Positions 32,730 through 44,574 of a stretch of DNA of 64,000 nucleotides are shown here, piece after piece. The stretch comes from Catenaria anguillulae PL171 (lineage: Eukaryota > Blastocladiomycota > Blastocladiomycetes > Blastocladiales > Catenariaceae), in assembly GCA_002102555.1 (NCBI GenBank), contig MCFL01000001.1:806001-870000 (forward strand), written 5' to 3'. Position numbers and translations under genes: made by a program. The notes under the pieces are model-generated. The model was not told where the DNA came from and ran no database searches. It saw only the letters and a list, made by a program, of their open reading frames with translations. The first letter of the stretch is position 1, and every line of letters starts with the position of its first letter.

Positions 32730-35626
32730 TCAAACCATGTTGAACTGGCGATGACCACCAGCATGATGATGACCATGCCTTGTCGCTGATACCATGCTCA
32801 AGAAGCGATCCACCTGCTCCTGCGCCCGGAACTGCACCATCATGGCGACCTTGCCGTCCACATGTACATCCACCACCATTTCCAGTTGGCGCGACGGCAC
32901 GGCAACAATATGCTTGATGGCCCACACTTGACCGACCATATTGGCGTCGCCGTGCACGCGCGTAGCGCCCAAGTACCCTTCACTCAACGCAATCACGATA
33001 CGGTGCAGCTGCCAGGTCGAAAGCGCGCCAGGGAACTTGACTGGGAACTCGCCCAAGTACGACGACGGCTTGCCGGAAACTGCCGTGAGATCGGCGTTGA
33101 CGGTCGAGTAGTTTGCTGTTGTGCTGGTTGCCGTGCTCGCTTGCGTGCCCTTTGCCATGGGCCGACCCAAGTGACCTGCAATGTTTGCGTCGCGGCCCCC
33201 ATCTTCAGGTTTGCGCAGCAGCTGAATGATGCGCACCTGGGTCATACCCAAGGTGAAGATACAAGCGTAAATTACGACGGCCATGTGCACCCAGTAGGAG
33301 CCTAGCGAGAATTCCGGAAAGAAGAAAACGGCCAGTGGAGAGAGGATGGCGGACGAAAATGCAAGGTTGGTGGCGACAAAGTGTGCGTAGCGAGGTGCAT
33401 GGCCTGGAACCGACAGGTAACGTGTTGAGCTCGTCAAGTACAGAAGGCCGGACAGCAGGAGCATGTTCCAAGCAATCGTGATCCACTTGAAGACATTGTG
33501 CAAACAGTGTCGGTTGACTGGCAAATGAACGAGAAGGACGACATTGTTGAAATGGGTCGCGGTTGGATGGGGCAAACAGTGTCCATAGGCCGAGGATCAC
33601 GGGCTGGATGAGGAAAATTCCCACAAACGGAAGTGTGCGGAGGAATGTCGACCGGACAGTGTTGCGGCGCAAGATGGTGTTCTCAAAGGTTGTCCAGGTC
33701 TGTAAACAGCGAGCAAGTGTTTGAATGAGCAACGGTTGTCTCGCGCTCCTCCCGAAGCGGAACGATCAGAATGCACGTACGTAGTAGGTCCGGTACAAGA
33801 GCGGCACAACAATCATCTCAAAGCCAAGTGCAATTCCCCACAGCGAAATGTTGCACGAGAGGCGAGTTTGAATGTCAATCCAGCTGACGGTCGAGCCCAG
33901 CACAAGTGATAGGCCAATTGCAATGAAAATGAGCACGCCTTGGCCATACTCATTGACGATACGCGAATTCCACTGGCGCAGGACCATGGCCGTCGATACA
34001 ATCACGGCAAGAATCACAGCGGCGACAATGAAGCACACAATCCAAGCGCCAAAGCGAGAAAAGCGCAGGAACATGATGAGCGAATCTGGGCGGTCGGCTG
34101 GTCGCTCTGTCGAACCTGAGAAGTACTTTGGAGCCTTGATTTCCTTGACTTCACCCTCGACATCAATCTCATACACGGGTGTCGCCTGGTTATCCCACAC
34201 GTTGAGCATGCGATACGACCCTTTGCGATCGCCATTGCCGTCAAACGTGACACGGCCCGAAAGGCCGTCAAACGGCTTCAGGCCGCGAGACAAGGGGACG
34301 CGAGCGGCCGGGTTGCGACCAAGAACCGCGTCTGTGCTGGATCCAGACTTGAGAATCTCGATAAACATATGCGTGAGACCATACAGGCAGTCGACGTGGA
34401 AGCCAGAGTACGGTTCCAGGCGCGTGGCAGCGGGCTTGATGCGCTTGTAGCGAGTCAAGAGCGAATTGGCTTCAGCCGCGTTTTGAAATTCGGTCGGGAA
34501 AATGTGCATCATGCCGCGGGCGAGGTCTTTGGCTTCTTGCGTCATGTCGGGTGTAATGACACCAGAAATCGCTTCGCTCCCAATCCATACCTGCATGTGG
34601 TCGCGGCAAACGGGCATCCGAGTGTTAGCAAAAGAGACAAAATGGTGAGGAGAGGCCATTTTGGTATTAACATACCCAGTCAGAACCGATGATCCCGGAA
34701 CTCTTTGCCACTGGGGCAAACGCGGTAAACTCGGTCGGTTCACCGAAAAACATGACAATGCGCGCGCCGGCCTCGGCAACGGTCTGCGCGGGGAGTTTGA
34801 GACTGGTTGTGGAGCCCTTTTCAGCCTCCTGAACGGCCTGGTCAAAGTTGATGACCTGCATGGTCGCCACATTAACTTGTAGTTGGTCGGCCGTCAATAG
34901 AAACGCATCCGCGATCGACCGCCCATAGGCTGAACTGCTGGCCACCACAGAGCATGATGACCAGCCCATGGCCTTGACAAACTTGGCCAGCGCGATTCCT
35001 TGCAATCCGTCGGATGGAATAGTTCGGAACATGGTTGGGAACGACGACTTGTCGCTCAGAGCGGTGGCCGTTGCCGCACCAGAGCACATGTACAGGCCGA
35101 GGTTTTGCGCGGCGAGAGCCATGGGTTGCGTCGCGCCACTTGTCCATTCGCCAATCGCAGCAATAGCGTCGATGGACCGTGCGCGGCATCAAACACCGTC
35201 TTGACTGCTTGTGACTTGGTCGATCCAGAGTCGACAACTGTGAGCGTGACATTGTGCCCGTTTGGCCCGGCAACTGTGGCAAGTGCGGCAGGTCGTGAGC
35301 ATTACCTTGTAGATGCGCGAAAAGCGATGTGTCGAAAAGGGAGAGACGTACCACGCTGATTGACATCCTCGACGGCAATTCGAGTAATGTCCGCAATGGC
35401 TGTCGTAGCAGCGCCCTCTGTACAAGTGACAAAACCAGTCGGTGACGTTAGCTCAGACTCGACCGCACGCAGAGCTGCCTGCAGCTACAGTTAGCGAGTA
35501 CGGACCACTTTCGGAAGAAATTGGCAAAGACAAAACATAGCGCAATTGGGCCGCTGTTGCCAGAGCCGCAAGTTGGAGGACCAGCGCAACAAGGAACAGG
35601 CTGCGACTGGAGCAGGTTGGCATCAT
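32730..35626 (-). CDS. Class C GPCR (GABA-B/mGlu-like), two frameshifts
   Basis: Five exons fit: 35626-35537, 35484-35352, 35273-34676, 34590-33781 and 33699-32730; about 866 residues. Exon 1 is a signal peptide (SLFLVALVLQLAALATAAQ). The Venus-flytrap ligand domain shows IADITRIAVEDVNQ, NVTLTVVDSGS, IAAIGEWTSGATQPMAL, CSGAATATALSDK and FRTIPSDGLQGIALAKFVK. A 7TM_3 region follows with spans such as FGAWIVCFIVAAVILAVIV, VLIFIAIGLSLVLGS and TIAWNMLLLSGLLYL, then a cytosolic tail. Two frameshifts break it: one base is missing near 35170-35178 (TVFDAAHGP to IDAIAAIG) and one is extra in the CCCC run near 33567-33576 (WTLFA to CLHNVFKWITIAWN). Exon phases agree with exactly these shifts. It is either sequence error or a pseudogene. 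Confidence 0.82.
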
Positions 35627-36982
35627 AAATGTCGGACAGTGGGGTGCAAGTGTGAAACCGGGTGTTGTTGAGAGGAAAGAACGAGCGCGCGATACAGTGC
35701 AAAGTGTTGATGTTTGTATATGCAGAATGCTACTAGGGTCTTGTTTACATGGAAGAAGCTGGAGACGGAAAATGGTCTACTTCTTGTAGAGTGGGAGACT
35801 CATGACCTAAATACCTTCCGTCAGACTCATCGTCAAGCTTGGCATCACACCCCAAGGCGGATGTCCCGCTTTACCCGCTTTTCACCTTGACATGATTGCC
35901 TTCAGTAAGTTCCTTGGTCATCCGGTCTCATGATTCTTGTTGCAAATTATCAAAATGAAACAGTTTCCATCGATTTGATGAATCGGTAGAGCGAAGCCAC
36001 CGAGCAGGTCAAGCGCTCACGATTCCGATGAGGCTAAACCTGGCTGGTATAGCGCCTCATCGTATCTGCGGCCAATCATGGACGCTCCTGGCGTTTACGG
36101 GTCAATGAGGCGGAGGCTGGTGGACAAGTTGGAATCGATGTCAATGGTCCCTCAATCAATAAATTCGCTACAAACACATGTCATTTCCGGCGCCAGCCTC
36201 AGAATCAACCGATACATAGCCAAGTGCGGTCAGCGGATGCGACTCAAGGCCATCACACAGCACATGGCTATGCCTGAGCTCTCGTGGCTCCCAATAATCG
36301 CGCTCGCGCCCGGCCTGTTCGCGGCGTGGAGACGCGCTTGTCAGTGCTGCGTGCTGTGGGAACACCATCATGTCTGGGTTTGTGCCATGTAAATAGAAGC
36401 CAACGAGCTTCGCTTAATTATCCAAGACCGTGGAGGTGTTCCTGCTCGGTACTCGGCGTGTCCCAGTTCCAGTTGGTCTGATGCTTGAGCGTGCATGGTT
36501 GCGTACGTTGACGACCCCGCCGTTTCGGATGGTCGTTGTGCGGCACTGTCTCGCATTCACCCACGTCACTTTGCGCAATTATTTCCATGGAACCAACCGG
36601 TTTGAGGAGAGAGCGAGGATGAATAAATAGCCTCATCCGGGATGTTCGGTCGCCTTCTCAAGGCCCGCTGTCCTGCCAGCCGAAGACAAGAAAAACGCGC
36701 GGTTGAGGCATTTTTTTCGCGAGGCCACATGCTGGGACGATCGCCTGGACTCAAATCCCCGCATACCCACATACATCAATACAGGTGTTATTCGCGCAAT
36801 GTCGATTGCGTGCTGTTGCCATAACCGAAATGCAAGGGGAACGAACGACATTGAGGCATTTTCCATGGTGTGGTCTCATGTCCTACTGCAATTGCGCCGG
36901 TATAAAGCTCAACGGTATCCTCCCATCAATCGTCAGTGCATAGAGATCATGTTGACTTCATCACAATTCAAAATTTCCCGAA
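35627..36982. promoter_or_regulatory. Divergent intergenic region GPCR / Cu-ATPase
   Basis: This 1.36-kb region between divergent genes should hold both promoters. No RNA gene, repeat or convincing frame is seen. Confidence 0.4.
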
Positions 36983-39900
36983 ATGTCAACACCAGTGACC
37001 ACAACAGTAGCCGTGGGTGGCATGACATGTGCATCCTGCGTCCGCTCGCTTGAATCGGGTCTGCTTGCCAATTCCCACATCCATTCTGTTGCCGTCAACC
37101 TGCTCGCCGGCCGTGCCATTGTCGATCACGACTCCTCTGCACTTCCGATTGCACAATTGATCTCACTCGTTGAGGACCTCGGTTATGGTGCCGAGTTCCT
37201 TTCCTCTGTCTCTCAACTGGCGGCGGCGGTCCCCGAATTCGAAACTACCACCTCGACTACGCTTGCCATTGAGGGCATGACCTGCGCCTCGTGCGTACAT
37301 GCGCTCGAGTCTGGGTTGCAGGCTATGCCCCTTGTCATCTCGGTTGCCGTCAACTTGCTGGCTGGTCGCGCCGTCGTGGAACACAAGTCTGGTCTCTCTC
37401 CCAGCAGTCTCGCATCGCACGTTGAAGAGCTTGGATACGGTGCCGAGGTATTGGCGAGCGAGCGCGTTGGGATTCCCACGACCAATCAAGTCACAACTGC
37501 TGGGTCCATGGACACGATTCGTGTTGAGGCAAACGAAAAGCGTTGGTTGTCGCACCTGGCCGATAACTTTCTCGCCTCAACCACGGCTACCCTAGTCCGC
37601 CAAGAGCCCTTCGCAAAAGTGCATGCCGCAGCCCCATTGATCCGCTATGAGACGGCCACCACGCTTTTGGAACACGCCATCAACATTGACGACAACGATG
37701 CCCGATCCATTCACTCGACCGCTTCGTCACGCTCAGATCAAGAACCTCAGTTTGCCCTCGATCTACTTCGCAAAACTTCATTCACACTTCCCCATCTCAT
37801 TGATCAAGACATGTGGGCTCGCTTGTCGGAGTCGCTGTCGAGCCATGCCGGTGTCACGCAAATCGAGCGCGGGGAAGCAAGTCTTCACATCACCTTCCAT
37901 CCACTAGTCACTTCTGCCCGTGATATCGCAGTCACCGTCGGCACCCTGACTGGATCAGATCCTCTTAACCTGCTCAACTGTAACGAGGACGCAACAACGA
38001 CCGGTTTGTCTGCGCTTGTTCGCAATGCAACGCGTTCGCGCGAGCAGCATGCCGCGCACACTCGCATCGTGCGCAACCGATTCTTGATTGGCCTCTTTTT
38101 CGCGATCCCGACATTCGTCCTTGCCATGATCATTGGCATGTTCCTTCCAACCTCCCACTCGGCCCGCCACACGCTCGAAACCACTCCCGTGTTTCAAGGT
38201 GTCTCTATTCTCGACTTTTCGCTTCTGGTTCTCGTGTCTCTTTGCGTCGGTATCCTCGGGGTCCCACTTGCTCGCTCAGCAGTCATGTCGCTCGTCAAGC
38301 GGGGCAAACCTGATATGGACGCCCTGATTTCGCTGGGTGTGTGGGCCGGATACCTCGCCTCTGTCGTCGGCCTCATCATCAATGCCGTGCAAGATGCGCC
38401 GCTCGAGCCCATGGTTTTGTTCGCCAACAAGGATGACATGCACGCTGGCCATGGTCGCGCTCAACGCATTCATTTGTTTTTCGAGACGCCTGTGTTTTTG
38501 CTTGCGTTCCTAGGATTGGGTCGTTGGCTCGAAGCCATTGCCCGGGGCCGTGCCGCCGATGCGGTCGCTGCGCTTGTCGCGCTTCAACCAGATGTGGTGA
38601 CTCAGGTCATTGGTGGCAAGTGGGATGGGGTCGGGACAGTGGATGGAATTGTCAAGGAGGAGACGGTGCCCAGTGGCAATGTCTATGGTTCGTTCGATGC
38701 TTTGCTCACCGATAAGATTCAAACGTACGCTCACGAGATCTTGTCATTGTGTATGCAGTCGGTGACTTCATCAAGGTCATTCCTGGTGGCCGAGTTCCCT
38801 GCGATGGAGTTGTGATTTCGGGCTCTTCTCGTACGTCTCACCCAAACTGTGCCTTGCCCCGCGTGTACCGCCGAGGTTTCTCACTATGAATTTCTTTGTG
38901 TTGTGCAACAGTCCTCGATTGCTCCGCCATCACCGGCGAACCTGTCCCAATTCCGGCTCGCCCATTTGTGCGCGCAGCGAGTGGAGCCCTTAACGCTGGT
39001 CCAAGTACAATCATCCTGGCCGTGACAAACCCCGCTCATTCGTCTACACTGGCTCGCATTGCCACTCTTGTCGACTCTGCACAAGCTTCGTCTGCGGGCG
39101 CAAAGTCGGACGCTGAACTCCTCGCGGATCGCGTCTCTGGCGCCTTTGTACCTTTGGTCCTCATCCTTTCGGCCCTCACTTTCGTTGTCTGGGAAGTCTT
39201 GCTGGCTGTCGAAGTTTTCCCGGTCCCCAATGGATTCACAGCACACACGCTCGCTTTGCAATACGCGGTGGCTGTGCTCGTGGTTGCTTGCCCATGTGCG
39301 GTAGGTTTGGCGGTTCCGACGGCGGTCATGGTTGGCGCTGGTGTCGCTGCCAAGCATGGAGTCTTGGTCAAGGACGCAGGTCGTGTTCTCGAGAGGTGTG
39401 CCAAAATGTCGTATTTGGTGGCCGACAAGACCGGGACATTGACCATGGGGTACGCTTCCATTACCCTTTTCTATCTCTCTCTCTCACTATCACGTTCTGA
39501 TTTGATGTGATTGCTCACCATGTTCCCTGCGACAAATCGATGCATGCAAATAGTAAACCAACCGTTGTCGATGATCGTTACGAACCCAGTGCCCACGAAT
39601 CCACCTCCATGGACTTGCTCACATTCCGTGCCCATGTTTGGGCTGCAGTCAAGTCGATCGAAAACAACTCGGCTCATCCTCTTGCTCGTGCCATGATGCA
39701 TCACGCTCAGCAATACTTGGCCGAATTCGACCCGTCCAACGACATTTCCAGTGCCGTCTCCGTGCATCAAGTCCGCGAGACACCGGGCAAAGGTCTGTCC
39801 GCAACTGTTCGCGTTGCAGGCCTCACGGGCGAGTGGCAACTGTGGCTCGGGTCGCCCGCATACCTGTCCACCATTCCCACCGTCCTTCTGCCGCCTCTCG

Positions 39901-40658
39901 AGGACGTTGCCGGCACCATTGTTGGCTGCGCCATTCAAACCACTCCATCCAGCTCGCCTCGCCTCGCCTCGCTTCACATTCTCGATGATCCGATCCGTCC
40001 CGAAGCCCGCGCGCCGTGCGCGCCCTGCAACAGTCGTACGGCATCAAGCTCATCATGTGCACGGGCGACAATACCGCCGTGCCCACCGCGTCGCCCGCTC
40101 GCTAGGCATTCAACACATTGTCGCGCAAAGTACGCCCGATGAAAAGCTCAATGTGGTTCGTGGTGTCCAAGTGGCCAACCTGCCGACGTTGCGCGCACCG
40201 GCGCATCTATCACCGGTCATGACACCAAAACGGCACTTGTGGGCATGATTGGCGACGGGATCAACGACGCAGCGGCCCTTGCCGCGGCCGACGTGGGCAT
40301 TTCGCTGCTCGACGCCACCGACGTGGCCGTCCACTCTGCGTCTGTGCTGCTGACTGGACGCACAAACCAGGGCATGCTTGCTGCGTTGCCGACGCTTGTG
40401 GCGCTTGCCCGCCGCGTTCGCTTGCGCGTGCGCCTCAATCTCGTATGGGCCCTGGCGTATAATTGCATCGGTGTTGTTTGGGCGTCGGGCGCACTGGGCA
40501 CGTCGCCGGCACCTGCGATTGCGGGCTTGGCCATGGCGTTTTCGTCCGTTTCGGTTCTGGTGAGCTCGCTGGCGCTGAGGTGGCAGAGGTGCCGAATTGA
40601 CTTCAGGAGGTGTTGCAAGCCGCTGAGGACGATATTCCTTGTCAAAACGAGAAGGTAG
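36983..40658 (+). CDS. CCC2: Copper-transporting P1B-ATPase (CCC2/ATP7-like), three frameshifts
   Basis: The protein pumps Cu(I) into the secretory pathway. Exons 36983-38687, 38759-38830, 38912-39449 and 39554-40658 encode about 1,140 residues. Two N-terminal HMA domains each carry GMTCASC (residues about 13 and 95), a third degenerate HMA-like segment follows, then TM helices. Actuator: VGDFIKVIPGGRVPCDG and SAITGEP. The CPC ion motif is in VVACPCAVGLAVPTAVMVG. Phosphorylation: DKTGTLTMGKP (rebuilt by splicing). The SxHPLA nucleotide motif and MIGDGINDAAALAAADVG hinge follow. In exon 4 three single bases are missing near 40010, 40080 and 40168. The three shifts restore the frame and total length. 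LDCS replaces the usual DES just before the TGE loop. Confidence 0.9.
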
Positions 40659-41144
40659 TGTCGAGGAAGTGTGGATAGCGTCGATACCATTGTGAAAAAG
40701 TGTGGGACCGCCGAGGGCAAGGCATGCGAGTGCGGGTGTGCGTCGGCCGACACGAGTTTTTGGCGAGGTGCAAGTGTCTCATGTGCAGGTGTGTCCCAAA
40801 GGTCCACCTGTAGTTGCTTGAAGCACATCGTGTATCTCAACAGTGATCGTTTGGCTGCTTGTATCATGTATTTGAGCAGATCTCTTGGATTTTTTGTCAT
40901 CATATCGATATGTATCGCTGTTGTCTCGCCAAAACACATCAATTGTCAGTTGCACACTTCGGTCGCCGCATTGAGACCACAGGTAAATACGAAATGAGAC
41001 GGGATGTATATGAGTGTAAATTGAGTGAAACAGTCACAGAACCAGCAAAAACAAGACAAAACACACAAAATGAAGTGCCAATTGAATCAAGTGAATCCAT
41101 GTCACAAAAGATATACAGAGAAGAAAAAAAAAAAAGACGGGTTG
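40659..41144. other. Convergent intergenic region
   Basis: This 486-bp gap between converging genes includes an A-rich tract at 41121-41134. No gene is seen. Confidence 0.4.
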
Positions 41145-43439
41145 TTTACTCTTTCCCAACCTCCATCTCGAGCTGCTTCAGCTCCTCCTGCAGCCTGACC
41201 AACTCTCTCTGCCGCCAATCATGTGCTCCTTTTCCTTGTCGCCCCCTTTCGCACCATGCTCAGCCGCCTCAGCATCGACCCACGGGCCCATGCGCAACTG
41301 CGCCGCAATCACACTCAACGATGTCTGCCACCCGTTCGAGGACCGCGTGGGCGTCGGCGGCACACTGCCGTCGCACCATACAGCGCGACGAGCGAATCGC
41401 CCTCAACCATGCTGGTTGCCATGGTATCTGGCCGTGCTCGGGTACTTGTGGAGATTGCCTGCTCGAGCGAGCTTGATGCCTCTTCAATGGCTTCCAAGAG
41501 CTGAGACGGGCCCAAGTCGAGGTCGCCAAGGAGCGGCGGGCGCGACGATTTGGCGGGTGGAGCAGGGCAAACGACGGGCGGCGGTCCAGTGGCCGGTCCA
41601 GCGATGCAAAGAGGTGTCGGAATGCGGTGGGAGGTTGCTCGACGTGTTGGACGCGTCCGAGGGGCGTCGGTGGGGAACTGTTCCATAGGATCCGCCAGCG
41701 CCGCCCAAGAATGCGCCAGATGACCAAAGATGCGGCTGCCTCCATGGCGAAGCGGGTGATGGCGACGCATTCTTGGATGTTGCGCGGGCAGTGGCATGGT
41801 ATGTGCCTTTGGGTATTGTGTGGGGACAAGGGGTCCTTCGTTGAGCAGAGACACGAGCGATGGGCGCCGGCCGCCCAGGACCGGGTTGTTGGCTGGCGGG
41901 TACCGAGGCTGGGGCTTGGTCAAGTCAATAATGGAGCTCGCTGAGGCGCGTCGTGGGGACGAGTGTGCCAGCTTGGGAGACTGGACTGATGGAGGACGGT
42001 TGTGCGTTGGGAGCGGAGGGTGTGGGCCGAGTATTTGGCGATCGGATGAATACGACATGAGTGACGAGCGCATGATGCTGGTTGTGGGCGGTGGCTTTTC
42101 AGCCAGCGACGTCATCTTTTCTTGGCGACAAAATCTGCTGCATCGGCCTTGTGCGGCGATGCTGGAGGCCGAGGCGACCCACCCGTACCGGTAAACGTCG
42201 TTCCCGACAAGGCTGTCGGGCTAAATGGCGCCGCAACTTGAACCTCGCCCATTCCACGACCCGCGCCTGCGCTACTGTACGCCATCAACAACGAAATGGG
42301 GCCGTGAATCGTAATCTTGACCACGACACTACACTTGACGACTGGGTCCCGGGCAACCGACCACATGGCATCCAACGTTGTATCGGACGGCGGCAACCAA
42401 ATTGACCGCCGCGCCCTTTGCCTCCCGCGTCGGTCCACATCAATTGCTTCATCCTCCTCGCATCTGAATCGTCATCATTATGCATGGCCTCGCGGTTCAG
42501 CTTGGTCGCAATTGCATCCATCGAATTGAGTTGCGACGCGTAAGCTGCATACCAGTTGATGGTGGCGACGAGTGCAAACAGGGCAGATACCAGCATGTAT
42601 GCGAGAATGAGCGGGAGGTCGGTCTTGCGCAGCGAGCGGATAGACACGAGGACGTAAGAGACAAACACGTTCAAGAGCGAAAACGCAAGCGCACACTTGT
42701 GGAAGCGGATTTGGCGCTGGTGAGACATGTAGCACGATTGGAACGATTCCAGGATTTGTTGATAGCGCATGGGCGACAGGGCTGGGCGAAGTGAAGGTGG
42801 AACCGACATGGGTATGCTGATGAGTGGGAATACGATGGTCGATGAAATAGACGTGTGCGTCGGGGAAAGTGTGCTGACTCGGCTGGGTGACGTCGGCGGA
42901 GTCAAGAGCAACCCACGGGTCGATGATGCAGGCGATGACAGGGCAGATTCGGTCGAAAGTGAAGGCGGGTGGATGATCAATGGAGCCAGTGTTGGAAGCG
43001 GCATGGACGGAGCTGACCGAGGCGCCAGGAACGGGGAGTCTGAGTCGAGCGATTCCGTTGCCGCAGACATGGGCCGGTGCTGCTTTAAGATTGGCGATGG
43101 CGACCTTGTCCTGCGGTCACTCTGGTGCGACGATGAAGGTGAAGGCAGCTGCGACGAAAGTAGGCGCCCAGCCGATGGCGGTGGCGTCAAGTGTCTGCGC
43201 ACAGACGCATCGCCGGCAGAGTCTCGTCGAGGTGGCGGTTGCGGGCTCTGGCTCCCTCGCCTTGGCGGTGGGGTGGTCATGGTACGCTTGGGCGGAGATG
43301 GAGGCGTTCGTGCATCAGGAAAAAAACTCACCGGCCGCGAGTCTCCATGGTCGTTTGGAGGTATTGGTGGTGGTAATGGATCGTTTCGGGTCGGCGTGCT
43401 CATGGCAGAGGGTGCAGGGGAGAACACCAAGGTCGACAT
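41145..43439 (-). CDS. Two-TM membrane protein with Pro/Ser-rich N-terminus, multiply frameshifted
   Basis: The frame starts at the ATG 43437-43439 (MSTLVFSPAP) with about 230 residues of Pro/Ser/Thr low complexity, then YQQILESFQSCYMSHQRQI, and two hydrophobic spans CALAFSLLNVFVSYVLVSI and LILAYMLVSALFALVATINW. The following conserved-looking stretch SIWLPPSDTTLDAMWSV is in another frame, and MTSLAEKPPPTTSI in a third. One base is missing near 42420 and one near 42115 (AAAA run). Two more shifts lie near 41370 and 41205 before the coiled-coil end WRQRELVRLQEELKQLEMEV with the stop at 41145. The middle, 41500-41800, is unresolved. The topology recalls Spo7-type phosphatase subunits, but I would not assign that. 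It may be a decayed gene or low-quality sequence. Confidence 0.5.
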
Positions 43440-44574
43440 GGTGGGAAATGCTGGATGGGAACTGACGAATGGACGGCAACAGGGCGTGGGTGCATGAGAG
43501 TGGCAGGGACGGGAATCTGAGAAGCTGGGTAACAGAACAGCGGCCAGCGCCTGAGGAAGGAGCACAGATTGTGGTTGAGATGACTTGGAGTACTAGTGGT
43601 GACAAATGGAGGCGTAAAGGGTCAAGCACGAATTTGGTTGCCGAGGAATGCTGCTGCCTGCTGGCAATTGGGGCAGCATGGTGAAAGGGAAGAAAAGTGG
43701 CGTGAACATACCCGAATGAACGACAACAACGATTGCTGCTGAACAAGGACAAAGCATGGGACCCGAATAGGTGAACAACTTGAGTTGAAGTTGAAGCCCA
43801 GGATGGCACCAACAGACAGCCAGCGTCGAGAGTGCGTGCGGGCGGGGAAAACGGCGAGCTCACGAACCAGAGGCCCTTGAGCGTATTAATGCAACGGCAT
43901 TGAGAGTCCTCAATCCAGGGCTGCTCGTCATTTCGTCACAGGTGGGCCTCTGGTGCAATATCGGCAATGTCCCGCCGCGGTTGTTGTGGGCTGGTTGGCA
44001 ACTTCATTTTGGCGCGGGACATCTGGAACTGAAGACCGCTTCCCGCGACTGAGACGCGTCTTCCCAGCCTCTTTATTCATGAGGACATCCAGATCAGACG
44101 GTTGCATTTGCTGCCTTGGCTGACAGTTTTCTTGCCTGTCGAAGAGACTGCAAGCCGCGGAGGTCGTCTGGGGCCTGGTGAAATCAAGCGCATGTGTGGA
44201 TCGTGTGTTTGCTCTTAGAGCCAAGGTCAAGAGGTTCCGGCTTCTCATGGGATTCGGTGTACATACGTGCCTACTCAAACAGATCGTGTATCCGCACAAT
44301 CACTCGTCCACCTTAGTGGAAATAGAGATGCCTCTCGTACCTTAACTGAGGGTTTGAAATCAAACAACCCCACCTCAGTCCTTCCTGAGTCCATTGAGCC
44401 TGTAGGATCTCTGTGAGTCCCACCCAATCCCCAAGTCTGTCTCGCGCTGAGGGGAGTCTGCGAGGTGTTGATCAATGCAACTCCCAGAGAATGCATTTCG
44501 CTTTATTTGGCAGCAAGTTATCAGCGTAAGAGCGCCAAGTGAGGTGCCTGTACTCCACTCATCCCTTTACCGCC
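43440..44574. other. Long intergenic region, nothing recognised
   Basis: This 1.1-kb gap lies between two minus-strand genes. Open frames are short with no protein-like character, and no RNA gene or repeat is recognised. Confidence 0.4.

Noticed and set aside
33700-35351. Programmed ribosomal frameshifting as the explanation of the indels
   Set aside because: The shift sites share no slippery heptamer or downstream structure pattern, and several occur per gene in unrelated housekeeping genes.
36735-36770. tRNA-like ACTCAAATCCCC block
   Set aside because: The T-arm stem does not pair and no cloverleaf can be drawn.
42769-43497. 242-codon plus-strand Gly/Asp-rich frame
   Set aside because: It is antisense to the Pro/Ser-rich N-terminus of the two-TM gene; composition explains the open frame.
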